Position numbers and translations under genes: made by a program
Notes under the pieces: generated by a model
Database searches by the model: none
Told to the model about the DNA's origin: nothing
What the model saw: the letters and a program-made list of their open reading frames with translations, nothing else
In this document: positions 49,051 to 57,961 of the stretch, piece by piece
How positions within the stretch are numbered: position 1 is the first letter of the stretch
Layout: every line of letters begins with the position of its first letter
DNA from: Nostoc sp. FACHB-973
GTDB lineage: Bacteria > Cyanobacteriota > Cyanobacteriia > Cyanobacteriales > Nostocaceae
Direction: 5' to 3'
DNA length: 64,000 nucleotides
NCBI RefSeq assembly: GCF_014698115.1
Contig: NZ_JACJSJ010000005.1
Span: 1 to 64,000 of the forward strand

Positions 49051-49085
49051 AGGGTATTGTCACAAATTGACAATACCCTTATTTA
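49051..49085 (+). terminator. Terminator after metK
   Basis: Perfect 12-bp stem (AGGGTATTGTCA, loop CAAAT, TGACAATACCCT) followed by TATTTATA, 38 bp after the metK stop. The far arm overlaps the end of the relic gene on the other strand and may terminate both. Confidence 0.75.
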
Positions 49086-49291
49086 TAGCTTTGATCGTGA
49101 ACTTTCCAACTGCTTTCTGACTCCACCAAGGCGCGATCGCCAAAATAATCACCGTCAGCTAGGATATCCAACAGAGCCTGCTCGTCATACTTACCAACAC
49201 CAATCTTGTTCACCTTGCCATCTACGATCAAAAAAAGCTGACTAGCTGGCTGACCTGACTGGACTATTAAAGAAAAAAAGCAATACCTAGA
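49079..49291 (-). pseudogene. Fragment of a cyclic-nucleotide-binding / family 2B encapsulin-like gene
   Basis: On the minus strand a stop-bounded frame without start codon reads IVQSGQPASQLFLIVDGKVN, then KIGVGKYDEQALLDILADGD and YFGDRALVESESSWKVHDQS, ending two codons later. GKVN, the LADGDYFGDRAL phosphate-binding-cassette-like turn and the following Trp are the look of the cNMP-binding insert in family 2B encapsulin shell proteins, and less specifically of CRP/FNR-type sensors. About 65 residues remain of a protein that would have ~450. No shell (HK97) part or cargo gene is nearby. It is a relic rather than a gene. Confidence 0.6.
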
Positions 49292-49592
49292 CTAAAGCAA
49301 TTAAGTCAACAGTTGAGTAATTATTTGAAGAATAATAAGACAGTTAAGCAGATTAGTGAAAACATTTAAGACAGTTATTAAACAATAATTACTAATTGTA
49401 AATCTTTTGCTAATAAAAAAAATCCCTCTGCTCTCATCATGTTGAAGTAATTACAAGGCAGAAGGTTTTATTTATCTTAATATTTTTGTAGGGGCAGGTC
49501 TAGGGAAAATGCTTGCAAACAGCTAGTTTCTTTGATTAAAAATCTGCAAAAACTTTTGTTGTGTTTATTTGAACCTGCCTACTTAGTTGAAC
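49292..49592. other. Gene-free AT-rich stretch
   Basis: Nothing assignable was seen. Upstream sequence continuing the encapsulin-like relic could not be recognised in any frame. Confidence 0.35.
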
Positions 49593-50048
49593 CTATTTCC
49601 AATCGGGAATTTCGGCATCTTCTCCACCAATACCGATTCCAGTGTTAAATATTTCGGCATCAGTGAGATTGAGATCGTTCATTGATGCTTTATACACATT
49701 AGAATCGTGAATCGTCGCGCGAGTAAAATTTACGCGATCGAGATTGGCTTGCTTCATATTCACATTGGTGACATATGCTGATGTTAAGTTAGCACCCGCC
49801 AAGTTAGCACCAGTTAAGTCTGCACCTTCTAGGTTAGCTTCTACAAGGTTGGCTCCTTGGAGTTTAGCTCCTCTTAAGTCAGCACCAATTAAATGAGCGC
49901 CACTAAGGTTGGCTCCCGATAGATCACACTGGATACATTCCCCAGTAGAAAGCAGCTTTTGTAAGTCCTGCGGATTCTCAGCTCTAACCGAGCTAATGAA
50001 AAATAGGGGAGTTGCTAAGGCTGTGGCCGCTAATAGCTGGAGTTTCAT
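49593..50048 (-). CDS. Exported pentapeptide-repeat protein
   Basis: A 151-residue protein with a Sec signal peptide (MKLQLLAATALATPLFFISSVRA, cleavage before ENPQ). Residues ~40-125 form about 16 pentapeptide repeats of the A(D/N)LxG type (LSGANLSGAHLIGADLRGAKLQGAN), which fold into a right-handed quadrilateral beta-helix. A CIQCDL Cys pair precedes the helix. The destination is probably the thylakoid lumen or periplasm. These proteins are abundant in cyanobacteria and mostly without known role. It is monocistronic. Confidence 0.9.
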   Translation of the reverse strand: MKLQLLAATALATPLFFISSVRAENPQDLQKLLSTGECIQCDLSGANLSGAHLIGADLRGAKLQGANLVEANLEGADLTGANLAGANLTSAYVTNVNMKQANLDRVNFTRATIHDSNVYKASMNDLNLTDAEIFNTGIGIGGEDAEIPDWK

Positions 50049-50506
50049 AATTTTCCCCCTTGATTATCAAGTTGCGTCCGTTCTTTACCTCACAGTTCTA
50101 TTATCTCACCAAACTTCTTCAGGTTACAGATTGACCTAACAAGTTTGTTGTGATATCGAAGCAAGGGTGATAGAAACACAACAATTGCAATTTATTCTAA
50201 TTTTTGGCTATTTTACGCGAATAAACTCTGAAAATCCACTGCTGTTAAATTAGTGTTAAATCTTTTGGAAAGCTTATGCCAACCGTCTGAGTTTTGCTGG
50301 ATTAATAAGTATTTATACTTGAAAAATTAACGCTTTAGTTTAGTTAGGTATTACCCATTTAAGTTGCAGCTTAACTCGTGAGGTTACCCTTTGTCATTAG
50401 TCGTTGGTCATCGGTCATTTGCAAACGACCAATGACCAATGATTAATGACGCTTTTGAAGACAAAATGTAACATCTAGGCAGCTTAGCTTAACAAATACT
50501 GTTAGC
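50049..50506. repeat. Gene-free stretch with inverted heptamer repeats
   Basis: No gene. At about 50393-50450, GTCATTAGTCGTTGGTCATC faces its approximate inverse CGACCAATGACCAATGATTA, i.e. TGGTCAT/ATGACCA heptamers on both arms. The rest is AT-rich without clear features. Confidence 0.6.
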
Positions 50507-51370
50507 CTAACTCCTGAGAAATTCTACCATGTACTGATTAACTAACTCTGGCTGTTCTTGTTGCACCCAATGGCCACAATTGGGAATGTACTTGATTTGA
50601 AAGTCTTTGACATAGGCTGCGGTGTCGTAGGTTAGTTCCTTGCCGAGTGCAGTGTCATTTTCCCCCCAAATCATCAGCGTTGGCACTTCCAGAATTCCCC
50701 AATTTGGATTTAGGATTCTCTGCCCAAAAATGTTGCGGTAATAGTTCAACATTCCTGTGAGGGCACCGCGTTTTGCGGCAGCATCTTTATACGCATTAAT
50801 ATCTGCTTGTGTGAAAGCGCTCTTATTAACTGCTGTGCCTTTAAAAGCTGTTTCAATTGCTTGGTAATCTGAAGATTGCAAAAGTAATTCTGGTATCCAC
50901 GGGAGTTGAAAAATAAAGATGTAATAACTACGTAGCAATTGTTGGGGAGTGCGTAAGCCTTGGGCAAATTTAGCAGGATGAGGCAAGTTAAGGATAATTA
51001 ATCGCTCGATCATTTCCGGATGAGCATAAGCAAAACTCCAAGCGATCGCTCCTCCCCAATCATGTCCAACTAAAACACATTTTTCGTATCCTAATCCTTT
51101 AATTACTCCCTCAACATCTTTGATAAATTCATCCATGACATAAGCTGATTGTTCTGTCGGCTTATCACTATCGTTGTAACCACGCAAGTCAATAGCGACG
51201 ACTTTAAAATCTTGGGCAAATTCTGGTATTTGATGCCGCCAAGAGTACCAAAATTCAGGAAACCCATGCAACATCAACATCAAGGGACCTTCACCTTGGG
51301 TGACGTAATGTAGTTTCACGCCATTGGTAATTATATATTCGTGTTTCCAAGATTCTTTTATTACAGACAT
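50507..51370 (-). CDS. Alpha/beta hydrolase, epoxide hydrolase-like
   Basis: A 287-residue alpha/beta-hydrolase. HGFPEFWYSWRHQ gives the oxyanion HGxP, DLRGYNDSDKP the lid-side motif, and GHDWGGAIAW the nucleophile elbow with Asp, as in epoxide hydrolases and haloalkane dehalogenases. GENDTALG carries the acid region and PNCGHWVQQEQP the catalytic His. A Tyr-rich cap (LLRSYYIFIFQLPW) fits an epoxide hydrolase better than a dehalogenase. No signal peptide. The substrate is unknown. Confidence 0.9.
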   Translation of the reverse strand: MSVIKESWKHEYIITNGVKLHYVTQGEGPLMLMLHGFPEFWYSWRHQIPEFAQDFKVVAIDLRGYNDSDKPTEQSAYVMDEFIKDVEGVIKGLGYEKCVLVGHDWGGAIAWSFAYAHPEMIERLIILNLPHPAKFAQGLRTPQQLLRSYYIFIFQLPWIPELLLQSSDYQAIETAFKGTAVNKSAFTQADINAYKDAAAKRGALTGMLNYYRNIFGQRILNPNWGILEVPTLMIWGENDTALGKELTYDTAAYVKDFQIKYIPNCGHWVQQEQPELVNQYMVEFLRS

Positions 51371-51565
51371 AACTAATACAATTTCAACCTGATAAAGTAC
51401 TAAATAATAATACTACCTTTAATATTATTTTGATTAGCTTAACATCTATTGAAAGACAGTAGATAATAGCAATTCTTAGGAAACCTCTTAGAGAATTTAT
51501 CTTGAGGTAGATGTCAATTGTGGCTATATATTGCTAAGACATAGACATAATTATTTTGAACTAAT

Positions 51566-52381
51566 ATGACACAACAATTAATACACCATCGCTCATCCTG
51601 GGTTGAGCGACTGGCACGATTTGGCTACGTTTCTAAGGGAGTAGTTTACGGTATCGTTGGACTGCTGGCAACACAGGCGGCTTTTGGCACGGGTGGTAAA
51701 ACAACTGATACCCAAGGCGCTCTCGAAACAATTGTCAATCAGTCATTTGGTAAGTTTTTACTAATTTTGATTGCAATTGGCTTGATTGGATATGTAATTT
51801 GGCGTTTTGTACAAGCAATTAAAGACCCAGAAAATAAAGGTAACGACGCCAAAGGTTTAGCAATACGAATTGGTTACGCAATTAATGGCGTAATTTATGC
51901 AGGTTTAGCCTTAAGTGCTGTACAAATCGTTATGGGTAAAGACAGCGGCAAAAATAGTAATTCTACCGAAGATTGGACGGCACGTTTGCTTTCTCAACCC
52001 TTTGGTCAATGGTTAGTTGGAACTGTGGGAGTCTTGATAATTGCTCTAGGCTTCTATCAGTTTTATCAAGCTTTTAGTGGCAAATTTCGTAAAGAACTCA
52101 ATTTAACTGAGTTAAGCAACACAGAGGCCAAATGGGTTATCAGGATTTCTAGATTTGGTTTAGCGGCACGGGGTATAGTATTTTGTATTATCGGCTGGTT
52201 TCTTATCGAAGCTGCAAGGCAGTCCAACGCCTCAGCCGCAGGAGGTTTGGATGAAGCATTGCAGACGCTAGCGCAACAGCCTAACGGAGCATGGCTCTTG
52301 GGTATTGTGGCGCTAGGTTTGGTTGCCTATGGGATTTATACAATAATACAGGCGCGGTATCGTCGGCTAGTCAATGTTTAG
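51566..52381 (+). CDS. DUF1206 membrane protein
   Basis: A 271-residue protein made of three copies of the DUF1206 two-helix unit (LARFGYVSKGVVYGIVGLLA; IRIGYAINGVIYAGLALSAV; ISRFGLAARGIVFCIIGWFL), each followed by a GQWLxGxxGLxxxxYGxYQ-like second helix, six membrane spans in total. The function is unknown. It is followed by the GHL10 gene after 33 bp in the same direction, probably co-transcribed. Confidence 0.88.
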   Translation: MTQQLIHHRSSWVERLARFGYVSKGVVYGIVGLLATQAAFGTGGKTTDTQGALETIVNQSFGKFLLILIAIGLIGYVIWRFVQAIKDPENKGNDAKGLAIRIGYAINGVIYAGLALSAVQIVMGKDSGKNSNSTEDWTARLLSQPFGQWLVGTVGVLIIALGFYQFYQAFSGKFRKELNLTELSNTEAKWVIRISRFGLAARGIVFCIIGWFLIEAARQSNASAAGGLDEALQTLAQQPNGAWLLGIVALGLVAYGIYTIIQARYRRLVNV

Positions 52382-52414
52382 AGGGTGGAGCGCAGAAAAT
52401 TTTAGTTTCTGAAA

Positions 52415-53566
52415 ATGGCAATGATAGAAACGCGTGGTATCTGGCTGACTACTACTGATAGTAAAGTTCTCAGGTCAAAGGAACGCATTGCCGAGGCGAT
52501 GGATTTTCTTGCTGAGACGGGATTTAATGTCGTGTTTCCCGTTGTTTGGAATCAGGGTGTAACTTTGTATCCGAGTCAGACAATGCTACAGAATTTTGGG
52601 TTTGAAATTGACCCTATGTCTGTAGGACGCGACCCTTTAGAAGAAGTGGTGGTAGAGGCGCGGCGAGTTGGCTTGAAAGTTATTCCTTGGTTTGAATATG
52701 GTTTTGCCAGTTCTTACAATTTAAATGGCGGTATTATTTTAGAGAAAAAACTCCAATGGGCTGGGCGCGATCGCAATGGTAATTTACTCAATAAAAACGG
52801 CTTTGAGTGGTTAAATGCCCTCGACACCCAAGTGCAGGAATTCTTATTGAATTTAGTGCTAGAAGTTGTAAAAAATTATGATGTTGATGGTATTCAAGGG
52901 GACGATCGCTTGCCAGCATTTCCCTGTGAAGGTGGCTACGATCAACTAACTTTAACACGCTATCGGCAGGAATTTAATCGCAACCCACCACAAAATCCCA
53001 AGGATAGGCAATGGCTACAGTGGCGTGCAGATATTCTCACTGATTTCTGGGCGCATCTTTATCAGCAAGTCAAAGCAGTGAATCCTAATTTATTAGTAGC
53101 GATCGCACCTAATATTCATGATTGGGCTTTTCAGGAATATCTGCAAGATTCACCCACATGGCTGAAGCGGGGAATAGTCGATATGATTCACCCCCAGATT
53201 TATCGCCGTGACTTTAGGAGTTATCAGGCGATCGCTGATAAACTGGTAACTCAACAATTCACTGATACAACCTTGTCGAAGTTAGCGCCAGGAATTCTGA
53301 TGAAGCTTGGCAGTTATTGTATTAGTCCAGAATATTTGGTGCAGGCAATTGAATACAATCGCCAAGTTGGCATTCAAGGTGAGGTATTCTTTTTTTATGA
53401 AGGGTTACGAGAAAATAATCATGCCCTAGCAAAAGTTTTGCGAAATGAGGCTTATGCTAAATGTGCATCGTTTCCCACTTTGTCAGACTTGAGTCGGGGT
53501 AGTGGGAGTAATAAAAAGTCAGCTGCAATTTGGCAAGGGGTGGCGAGGTTTTTGAGAAATCTTTAG
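52415..53566 (+). CDS. GHL10-type glycoside hydrolase-like protein
   Basis: A 383-residue TIM-barrel protein of the glycosyl-hydrolase-like GHL10 (YddW/DUF187) group. Marks: ETRGIWLTTTDSKVL, FLAETGFNVVFPVVWNQGVTLYPS, VIPWFEYGF, NALDTQVQEFLLNLVLEVVKNYDVDGIQGDDRL with the acid pair, LLVAIAPNIHDWAF and VDMIHPQIYRRDF. GHL10 relatives are thought to cleave peptidoglycan or related glycans. No signal peptide is visible here, so location and substrate are open. It lies directly downstream of the DUF1206 gene. Confidence 0.87.
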   Translation: MAMIETRGIWLTTTDSKVLRSKERIAEAMDFLAETGFNVVFPVVWNQGVTLYPSQTMLQNFGFEIDPMSVGRDPLEEVVVEARRVGLKVIPWFEYGFASSYNLNGGIILEKKLQWAGRDRNGNLLNKNGFEWLNALDTQVQEFLLNLVLEVVKNYDVDGIQGDDRLPAFPCEGGYDQLTLTRYRQEFNRNPPQNPKDRQWLQWRADILTDFWAHLYQQVKAVNPNLLVAIAPNIHDWAFQEYLQDSPTWLKRGIVDMIHPQIYRRDFRSYQAIADKLVTQQFTDTTLSKLAPGILMKLGSYCISPEYLVQAIEYNRQVGIQGEVFFFYEGLRENNHALAKVLRNEAYAKCASFPTLSDLSRGSGSNKKSAAIWQGVARFLRNL

Positions 53567-53723
53567 CATTATAGATGAAAGTTATCAAGCACAAGCGCTC
53601 CAGATGGACAGAAGTAAGATAGTTAGAAGGGCTAGAACTAAAATCTGCAAGAATTGCTATTTGCTGAGTAAATTGGGATATAGAGCCAGAAAAATTTCTG
53701 TGTAAACTTGACCAGCAAATGGT

Positions 53724-54215
53724 ATGAAAAAATATTATCAAGACTTTTTAATTCGTGATTGGGTGCAAAGCGATCGCACCAGAGCTGCCCAAGTGATCAA
53801 TTATGTATTATCAGAATACGGTTTGGGTTGGGAACCAAACGGTGCAGATCGAGACGTGCTGCAAGTAGAGGAATTTTATTTAGCTACTGGAGGAGAGTTT
53901 TGGGTAATTGAACACCAAAGCCAGTTAGTAGGTACTGGGGCATACTACCCCATCAAACGTGGGCAAAAAGCTGTAGAAATCCGCAAAATGTATCTTTTAC
54001 CGAGCATTAGGGGTTTAGGATTGGGGAAATATTTGTTACAACAGCTAGAAGTAGCGATCGCAGAACGTGGTTTTGAGCAAATTTGGATTGAAACTGCCAG
54101 TGTTTTGGTAGAAGCAGTCAAGCTGTATGAAAGCAACGGCTACAAAGCAGCAACGGGAGTTGAAACAACAAGGTGCGATCGTGTCTATCTTAAGTCATTG
54201 CTTAATGGTCATTAG
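53724..54215 (+). CDS. GNAT-family N-acetyltransferase
   Basis: A 163-residue acetyl-CoA-dependent transferase. The fold is seen in FWVIEHQSQLVGTGAYYPI (beta3-4), VEIRKMYLLPSIRGLGLGKYLLQQLE with the pyrophosphate-binding R/Q-x-x-G-x-G/A (RGLGLG), then IWIETASVLVEAVKLYESNGYKAA. The substrate cannot be told. A short heptamer spacer separates it from comF. Confidence 0.88.
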   Translation: MKKYYQDFLIRDWVQSDRTRAAQVINYVLSEYGLGWEPNGADRDVLQVEEFYLATGGEFWVIEHQSQLVGTGAYYPIKRGQKAVEIRKMYLLPSIRGLGLGKYLLQQLEVAIAERGFEQIWIETASVLVEAVKLYESNGYKAATGVETTRCDRVYLKSLLNGH

Positions 54216-54287
54216 TCATGGGGCATTGGGCATGGGGCATTGTTAACTAACAAAAGACAAATGACAAGGGACAAAGGACAATTCTAA
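54216..54287. repeat. Heptamer repeats before the ComF-type gene
   Basis: GGGGCATTGGGCATGGGGCA followed by ACAAATGACAAGGGAC-type units, members of the same heptamer families as elsewhere. Confidence 0.6.
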
Positions 54288-54965
54288 ATGCACACTTGGA
54301 CTAAAAATTTCACAAGCTTACTTAATCTTTTTCTCCAATCCCATTGCCCACTGTGCCAACGCTCGACTTCCCAAGAAATCTGTCATAACTGCACTAAACA
54401 ACTGCAAAAATGTCAACGTCAAGACCGAATTTCTTTGTGGCAAGAACAACTACCAGTGTTTGTCTGGGGTCAGTATGGGGGTCCAGTCAAAAGGGCGATG
54501 GCGGCGTTGAAATACGAAAATCAACCCCAAATAGCTCGTCCTTTGGGTCAATGGTTAGGAGAATCTTGGTTGTTAAATTCACCCAAGCGAGATAGCCAGA
54601 CTGTGGTAGTTCCCATCCCACTCCACGCTAGCAAGCAAAGGCAACGAAAATACAATCAAGCTGCACTAATAGGACAAAGCTTCTGCGAAATAACTGGATT
54701 AAAATTGAAACTAAATGGATTAACAAGAGTGCGACAAACTGAAGCACAATTTGGTTTATCTGTATCTGGGCGAGAACAAAACTTGTCCAAAGCTTTTGCT
54801 GTTGGGCAAGATTTTCGCCATAGCCCTCCAAATGTCCCAGTGCTGTTAGTGGACGACATTTATACTACTGGTGCTACTGCCAGATCTGCTGTGCAAACAC
54901 TTCGTGAGTATGGAATTGTAGTCTTAGGACTAGTAGCAGTAGCCACTACCGTCAAAGACGGATAA
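54288..54965 (+). CDS. ComF-family phosphoribosyltransferase-like protein
   Basis: A 225-residue ComF homologue. An N-terminal zinc-ribbon (CPLCQRSTSQEICHNC) precedes LPVFVWGQYGGPVKRAMAALKYE, VVPIPLHASKQRQRKYNQA and the PRPP-binding VLLVDDIYTTGATARSA. ComF proteins act in DNA uptake in naturally competent bacteria; the homologue in a filamentous cyanobacterium may share this. Length is usual. No other competence gene is adjacent. Confidence 0.91.
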   Translation: MHTWTKNFTSLLNLFLQSHCPLCQRSTSQEICHNCTKQLQKCQRQDRISLWQEQLPVFVWGQYGGPVKRAMAALKYENQPQIARPLGQWLGESWLLNSPKRDSQTVVVPIPLHASKQRQRKYNQAALIGQSFCEITGLKLKLNGLTRVRQTEAQFGLSVSGREQNLSKAFAVGQDFRHSPPNVPVLLVDDIYTTGATARSAVQTLREYGIVVLGLVAVATTVKDG

Positions 54966-55051
54966 ATCCAGAATTAATGGGCAACCTTGGACACAAAAGT
55001 GTATGAGTTGACCAATTTACCCTATTTTTGCGGAAAAATTGCTTGAAATGT

Positions 55052-55507
55052 ATGAATAAAGCTTTTGCGGCGGGTTTAAAACAATTGATCGTCGTTCCTG
55101 CCACGTTGCTGGCAATAGTTACAAGTACGAGTGCAGCTTTGGCTCAAAATAAGTTGTATAGTCCAATTCCTTTATCTAACAGTACTGAATTTTCCGATAG
55201 CCTTTCAGACAAAGACATTCCCACAGGTCAAGGTGGGTTTGCCCGTGATTACACAGTCAAGCTAGACAAGGGCGATAATTTAGCAGTTGACCTGTCATCT
55301 GAAAGCTTTGACAGCATCATCACACTGCTTGCACCCGATGGTTCCACTTTAGCAGAAAATGATGACGGCCCTGATGGTAGTAGCAATTCTCTCCTATTTA
55401 CTCGCATCGTAGAGACAGGGACTTATGTTATCCGCGTCCGGTCTTTTGGAGAAACTGGAGTTGGGGCTTTTAAACTCAAGGTGACAAAATTGCAACCGAT
55501 TAAATGA
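55052..55507 (+). CDS. Exported PPC-domain protein
   Basis: A 151-residue protein with a signal peptide (FAAGLKQLIVVPATLLAIVTSTSAALAQ) and one bacterial pre-peptidase C-terminal (PPC) beta-sandwich: DYTVKLDKGDNLAVDLSSESFDSIITLLAPDGSTLAENDDGPDG, then FTRIVETGTYVIRVRSFG. PPC domains usually sit at the end of secreted proteases; here the domain stands alone. I chose the ATG at 55052; a TTG eight codons earlier is possible. The stop lies at the edge of a long heptamer array. Confidence 0.85.
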   Translation: MNKAFAAGLKQLIVVPATLLAIVTSTSAALAQNKLYSPIPLSNSTEFSDSLSDKDIPTGQGGFARDYTVKLDKGDNLAVDLSSESFDSIITLLAPDGSTLAENDDGPDGSSNSLLFTRIVETGTYVIRVRSFGETGVGAFKLKVTKLQPIK

Positions 55508-55702
55508 AGTGGGGAGTGGGGAGTGGGGAGTGGGGATTGGGCATTGGGAAGAAGCAGGGGGGCAGGGGGCGGGGGGCAGAGGGGAAGATTTTCTCCCCTG
55601 CTCCCTGCTCCCCTGCCTCCCTCATCTCCCTCATCTCCCTCATCTCCCTCATCTCCCCATCTCCCCATCTCCCCATCTCCCCACTCCCCACTCCCCACTC
55701 CC
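55505..55702. repeat. Heptamer array forming a long inverted repeat before cobS
   Basis: The left side is four or more copies of GGGGAGT with GGGGATT, the centre is G-rich then C-rich, and the right side has nine-base CATCTCCCT/CATCTCCCC units and three ACTCCCC. The two arms can pair, so transcripts of the convergent PPC and cobS genes could both end here. The last heptamer supplies sequence right at the cobS stop codon. Confidence 0.9.
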
Positions 55703-56475
55703 TAAAAAGCAGTCAATACACACAAAAATAAGGCTTCAGTCCACTCAACGACTGCGCCGTAGGTATCTCCCGTGTGTCCGCCTAATTTGTGGTTGAACCA
55801 GGCTGCTGTGAAAATGGCGATCGCACTTCCAGCAACTACCATTCCGATTGCCAAAAATAACTGCTGTTTATCTATCAGCCAGACTAAACCACTCAAACCC
55901 AACAGCAACAACAATCCCGGTAACAAATCTTTGTAAGAACGAATGGCTTGTTTGTGAAAAGCACCTTTGCCAGTTGGTTTGAGGTAAGGATATCGAGCGA
56001 TCGCTACTTGCTGTCCCCAGCGTCCCCAACCACAAGCAGCCATCAACACCAGCCAACGGTTGTCTGACATATCCGTTAAGGCTGTTATTTTTAATAGTAC
56101 TAAGGCGATCGCTGCCATTGCCCCAAAGGCACCTGTGGCACTATCCGCCATCACCTCCAATCGCCGATCTGGATCGCCCACTGCCAAGCCATCGGCAGTA
56201 TCCATTGCCCCATCTAAATGCAGCCCTCCAGTTATCGCAATCCAAAGACTTACTACCAAAGCACTACGAGTTAGCACTGGTATACCAATATAATTCATCC
56301 CCGTATCCAGTAACCCTAAAATTCCCCCAATTATCAACCCTACAGTCGAGACTAGACCTGCCACACCCCGAAAATCTAATCCATTCAAATACGGCAGTGG
56401 AATAACTGTGTAAAATATAATACTCGCCGCTAGGTTTAACAGCAGGTTTTTCCACCATTGTTGCTGTTTCATCAT
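55702..56475 (-). CDS. cobS: Adenosylcobinamide-GDP ribazoletransferase (cobalamin synthase)
   Basis: A 257-residue membrane enzyme joining adenosylcobinamide-GDP with alpha-ribazole, the last step of nucleotide-loop assembly in B12 (pseudo-B12) synthesis. Marks: [25 protein letters not shown] with the metal-binding acids, [19 protein letters not shown], then several hydrophobic helices and a final [19 protein letters not shown]. The length is usual. Only about 13 bp separate its start from the right end of an IS200/IS605-type element, so promoter and leader are probably not native. The stop codon (TAG) is followed directly by GGGAGTGGGG heptamers. Confidence 0.93.
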   Translation of the reverse strand: MMKQQQWWKNLLLNLAASIIFYTVIPLPYLNGLDFRGVAGLVSTVGLIIGGILGLLDTGMNYIGIPVLTRSALVVSLWIAITGGLHLDGAMDTADGLAVGDPDRRLEVMADSATGAFGAMAAIALVLLKITALTDMSDNRWLVLMAACGWGRWGQQVAIARYPYLKPTGKGAFHKQAIRSYKDLLPGLLLLLGLSGLVWLIDKQQLFLAIGMVVAGSAIAIFTAAWFNHKLGGHTGDTYGAVVEWTEALFLCVLTAF

Positions 56476-56493
56476 TTGAGTTAGATTGGTGAA

Positions 56494-57765
56494 CTACCCC
56501 AACTTACCGAGTACGGTTGAAGTTGGGGCTTCTGTAATCACGGGGGAGTGCCTAAACTTAGACTTTCGCCCAAGAATAGGACTTACCTCCCCTCCTACAG
56601 CAGAGACGGCTGAACCTTCCGCCTTTATTATTCTGATACCTTCTGCTCTAATGTTCTGTGCGGCGTTCGCATCACGATCGTGATGAGTATCGCAGTGAGG
56701 ACAAGTCCATTCACGGACATCCAATGACAACTCACTGAGTTGATAAAAACAATTAGAGCAGAGTTTGGAACTGGGGAACCATCTATCAATTTCAACCAAC
56801 CTTGTACCTTTGCGTTCCAATTTGTACGCCAAGAAATTGGTGAATGTTCCCCAACCAACATCAGATATTGACTTTGCCAATTTATGATTACGAACCATGC
56901 CTTTGACATTAAGATTTTCTACTATGACAGCTTGGCTATCGCTGACCAACTTATAACTAAGTTTATGTAGAAAATCCCGCCGCGAATTACTAACTCGCTC
57001 GTACACTTTGGCGACAACTCTTTTATATCTATTTCTTGAAATACTCCCTTTTACTTTACGCGCTAATTTTTTCTGCTTACGTTTGAGGTTAAACTCATGT
57101 TTGGCAAGGTGTTTAGGATTGTCATATTTAGAGATTTTCTCGCCGTCAGTAACAACAGCAAAATGTTTCAGTCCTAAGTCAATGCCGTAAATCTTCCCCT
57201 CTGAGATCACATGATTTTCACTCCTCTTCGCTCCACTTGGGCTTTGGCCAAGACCGCGCTGCTCCTCTACCTCAGTCAGGATAGATGCAAAGTATTTGCC
57301 TGATGGCGTTTTACTTACAGTAACAGTCTTTATTATCCCCTCAATCGCTCTATGTATTTTGGCTTTCACTATCCCGATGTTACCAGGGAGTTTGAGATCA
57401 CCATCTACAATCTTGATGTTTTGAGGATATTGGATAGACTGTTTTCCAAACTTAGATTTGAACTTAGGAAATCCAGCACGTTTTGCAAAAAAGTTTTTGT
57501 ACGCTGTGGTTAGATTCAGTGTTGTAGCCTGTAAAACTTGACTATAACAATCAGATAACCACACCGTATCTTCAGCTTTTTTGAGTGCGGGTAAAAATGC
57601 GTTGAGTGCTGCACGGCTAAGTCCTTTCCCCGTCTCATTATAAGTCTCAATTGACTTATTTAGGGCGTAATTCCACCACCATCTAGCACACCCAAAAGCC
57701 TGCGCTAATTGAATTTGCTGCTCAACAGATGGATATAAGCGAACTTGTACAACCTTATGCAACAC
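56494..57765 (-). CDS. tnpB: RNA-guided nuclease TnpB (IS200/IS605, IS1341 group)
   Basis: A 423-residue TnpB. The N-terminal HTH_OrfB region (VRLYPSVEQQIQLAQAFGCARWWWNYALN) is followed by the RuvC-like nuclease: YGIDLGLKHFAVV (Asp), AVIVENLNVKGM (Glu), a zinc ribbon (CSNCFYQ, CPHCDTHHDRD) and the last Asp in DRDANAAQNI. All catalytic residues are present, so the protein could be active. TnpB uses an RNA from the 3' end of its own gene (omegaRNA) to cut DNA and keep the element. Here the stop codon lies inside the right-end hairpin region, so the guide RNA would overlap the coding end. It is the only transposase gene in the window. Confidence 0.93.
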   Translation of the reverse strand: MLHKVVQVRLYPSVEQQIQLAQAFGCARWWWNYALNKSIETYNETGKGLSRAALNAFLPALKKAEDTVWLSDCYSQVLQATTLNLTTAYKNFFAKRAGFPKFKSKFGKQSIQYPQNIKIVDGDLKLPGNIGIVKAKIHRAIEGIIKTVTVSKTPSGKYFASILTEVEEQRGLGQSPSGAKRSENHVISEGKIYGIDLGLKHFAVVTDGEKISKYDNPKHLAKHEFNLKRKQKKLARKVKGSISRNRYKRVVAKVYERVSNSRRDFLHKLSYKLVSDSQAVIVENLNVKGMVRNHKLAKSISDVGWGTFTNFLAYKLERKGTRLVEIDRWFPSSKLCSNCFYQLSELSLDVREWTCPHCDTHHDRDANAAQNIRAEGIRIIKAEGSAVSAVGGEVSPILGRKSKFRHSPVITEAPTSTVLGKLG

Positions 57766-57923
57766 TCAGTATCACCTATGAAGGTATCTGTACTTTACCA
57801 CTTATATATATTCTGGTAAAGTACCAAAATAAAATAATTGGGGATTCGTCATACATTTGGAATTTCTTTTTGCATAAGCAAAAAAATCAATTCCAGATGC
57901 AATCCTCATCAAGAGCTCCCTAT

Positions 57924-57961
57924 CCCCACCTTATGAGTACATTGAAGGTGGGGACTTCCGC
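57924..57961 (-). mobile_element. Second right-end-like hairpin of an IS200/IS605 relative
   Basis: Translated on the minus strand, the hairpin and its surroundings give VAEVPTFNVLIRWG and a stop, which parallels the end of the neighbouring TnpB (VITEAPTSTVLGKLG and a stop). Both also share GAAGtCCCCA and GTACTC at DNA level. This favours a solo right end of a sibling element over a true left end, though left-end hairpins of this superfamily can resemble right ends. Confidence 0.5.

Noticed and set aside
55423-55796. Several overlapping ORFs on both strands next to cobS
   Set aside because: They are translations of the GGGGAGT/ACTCCCC heptamer array in different frames.
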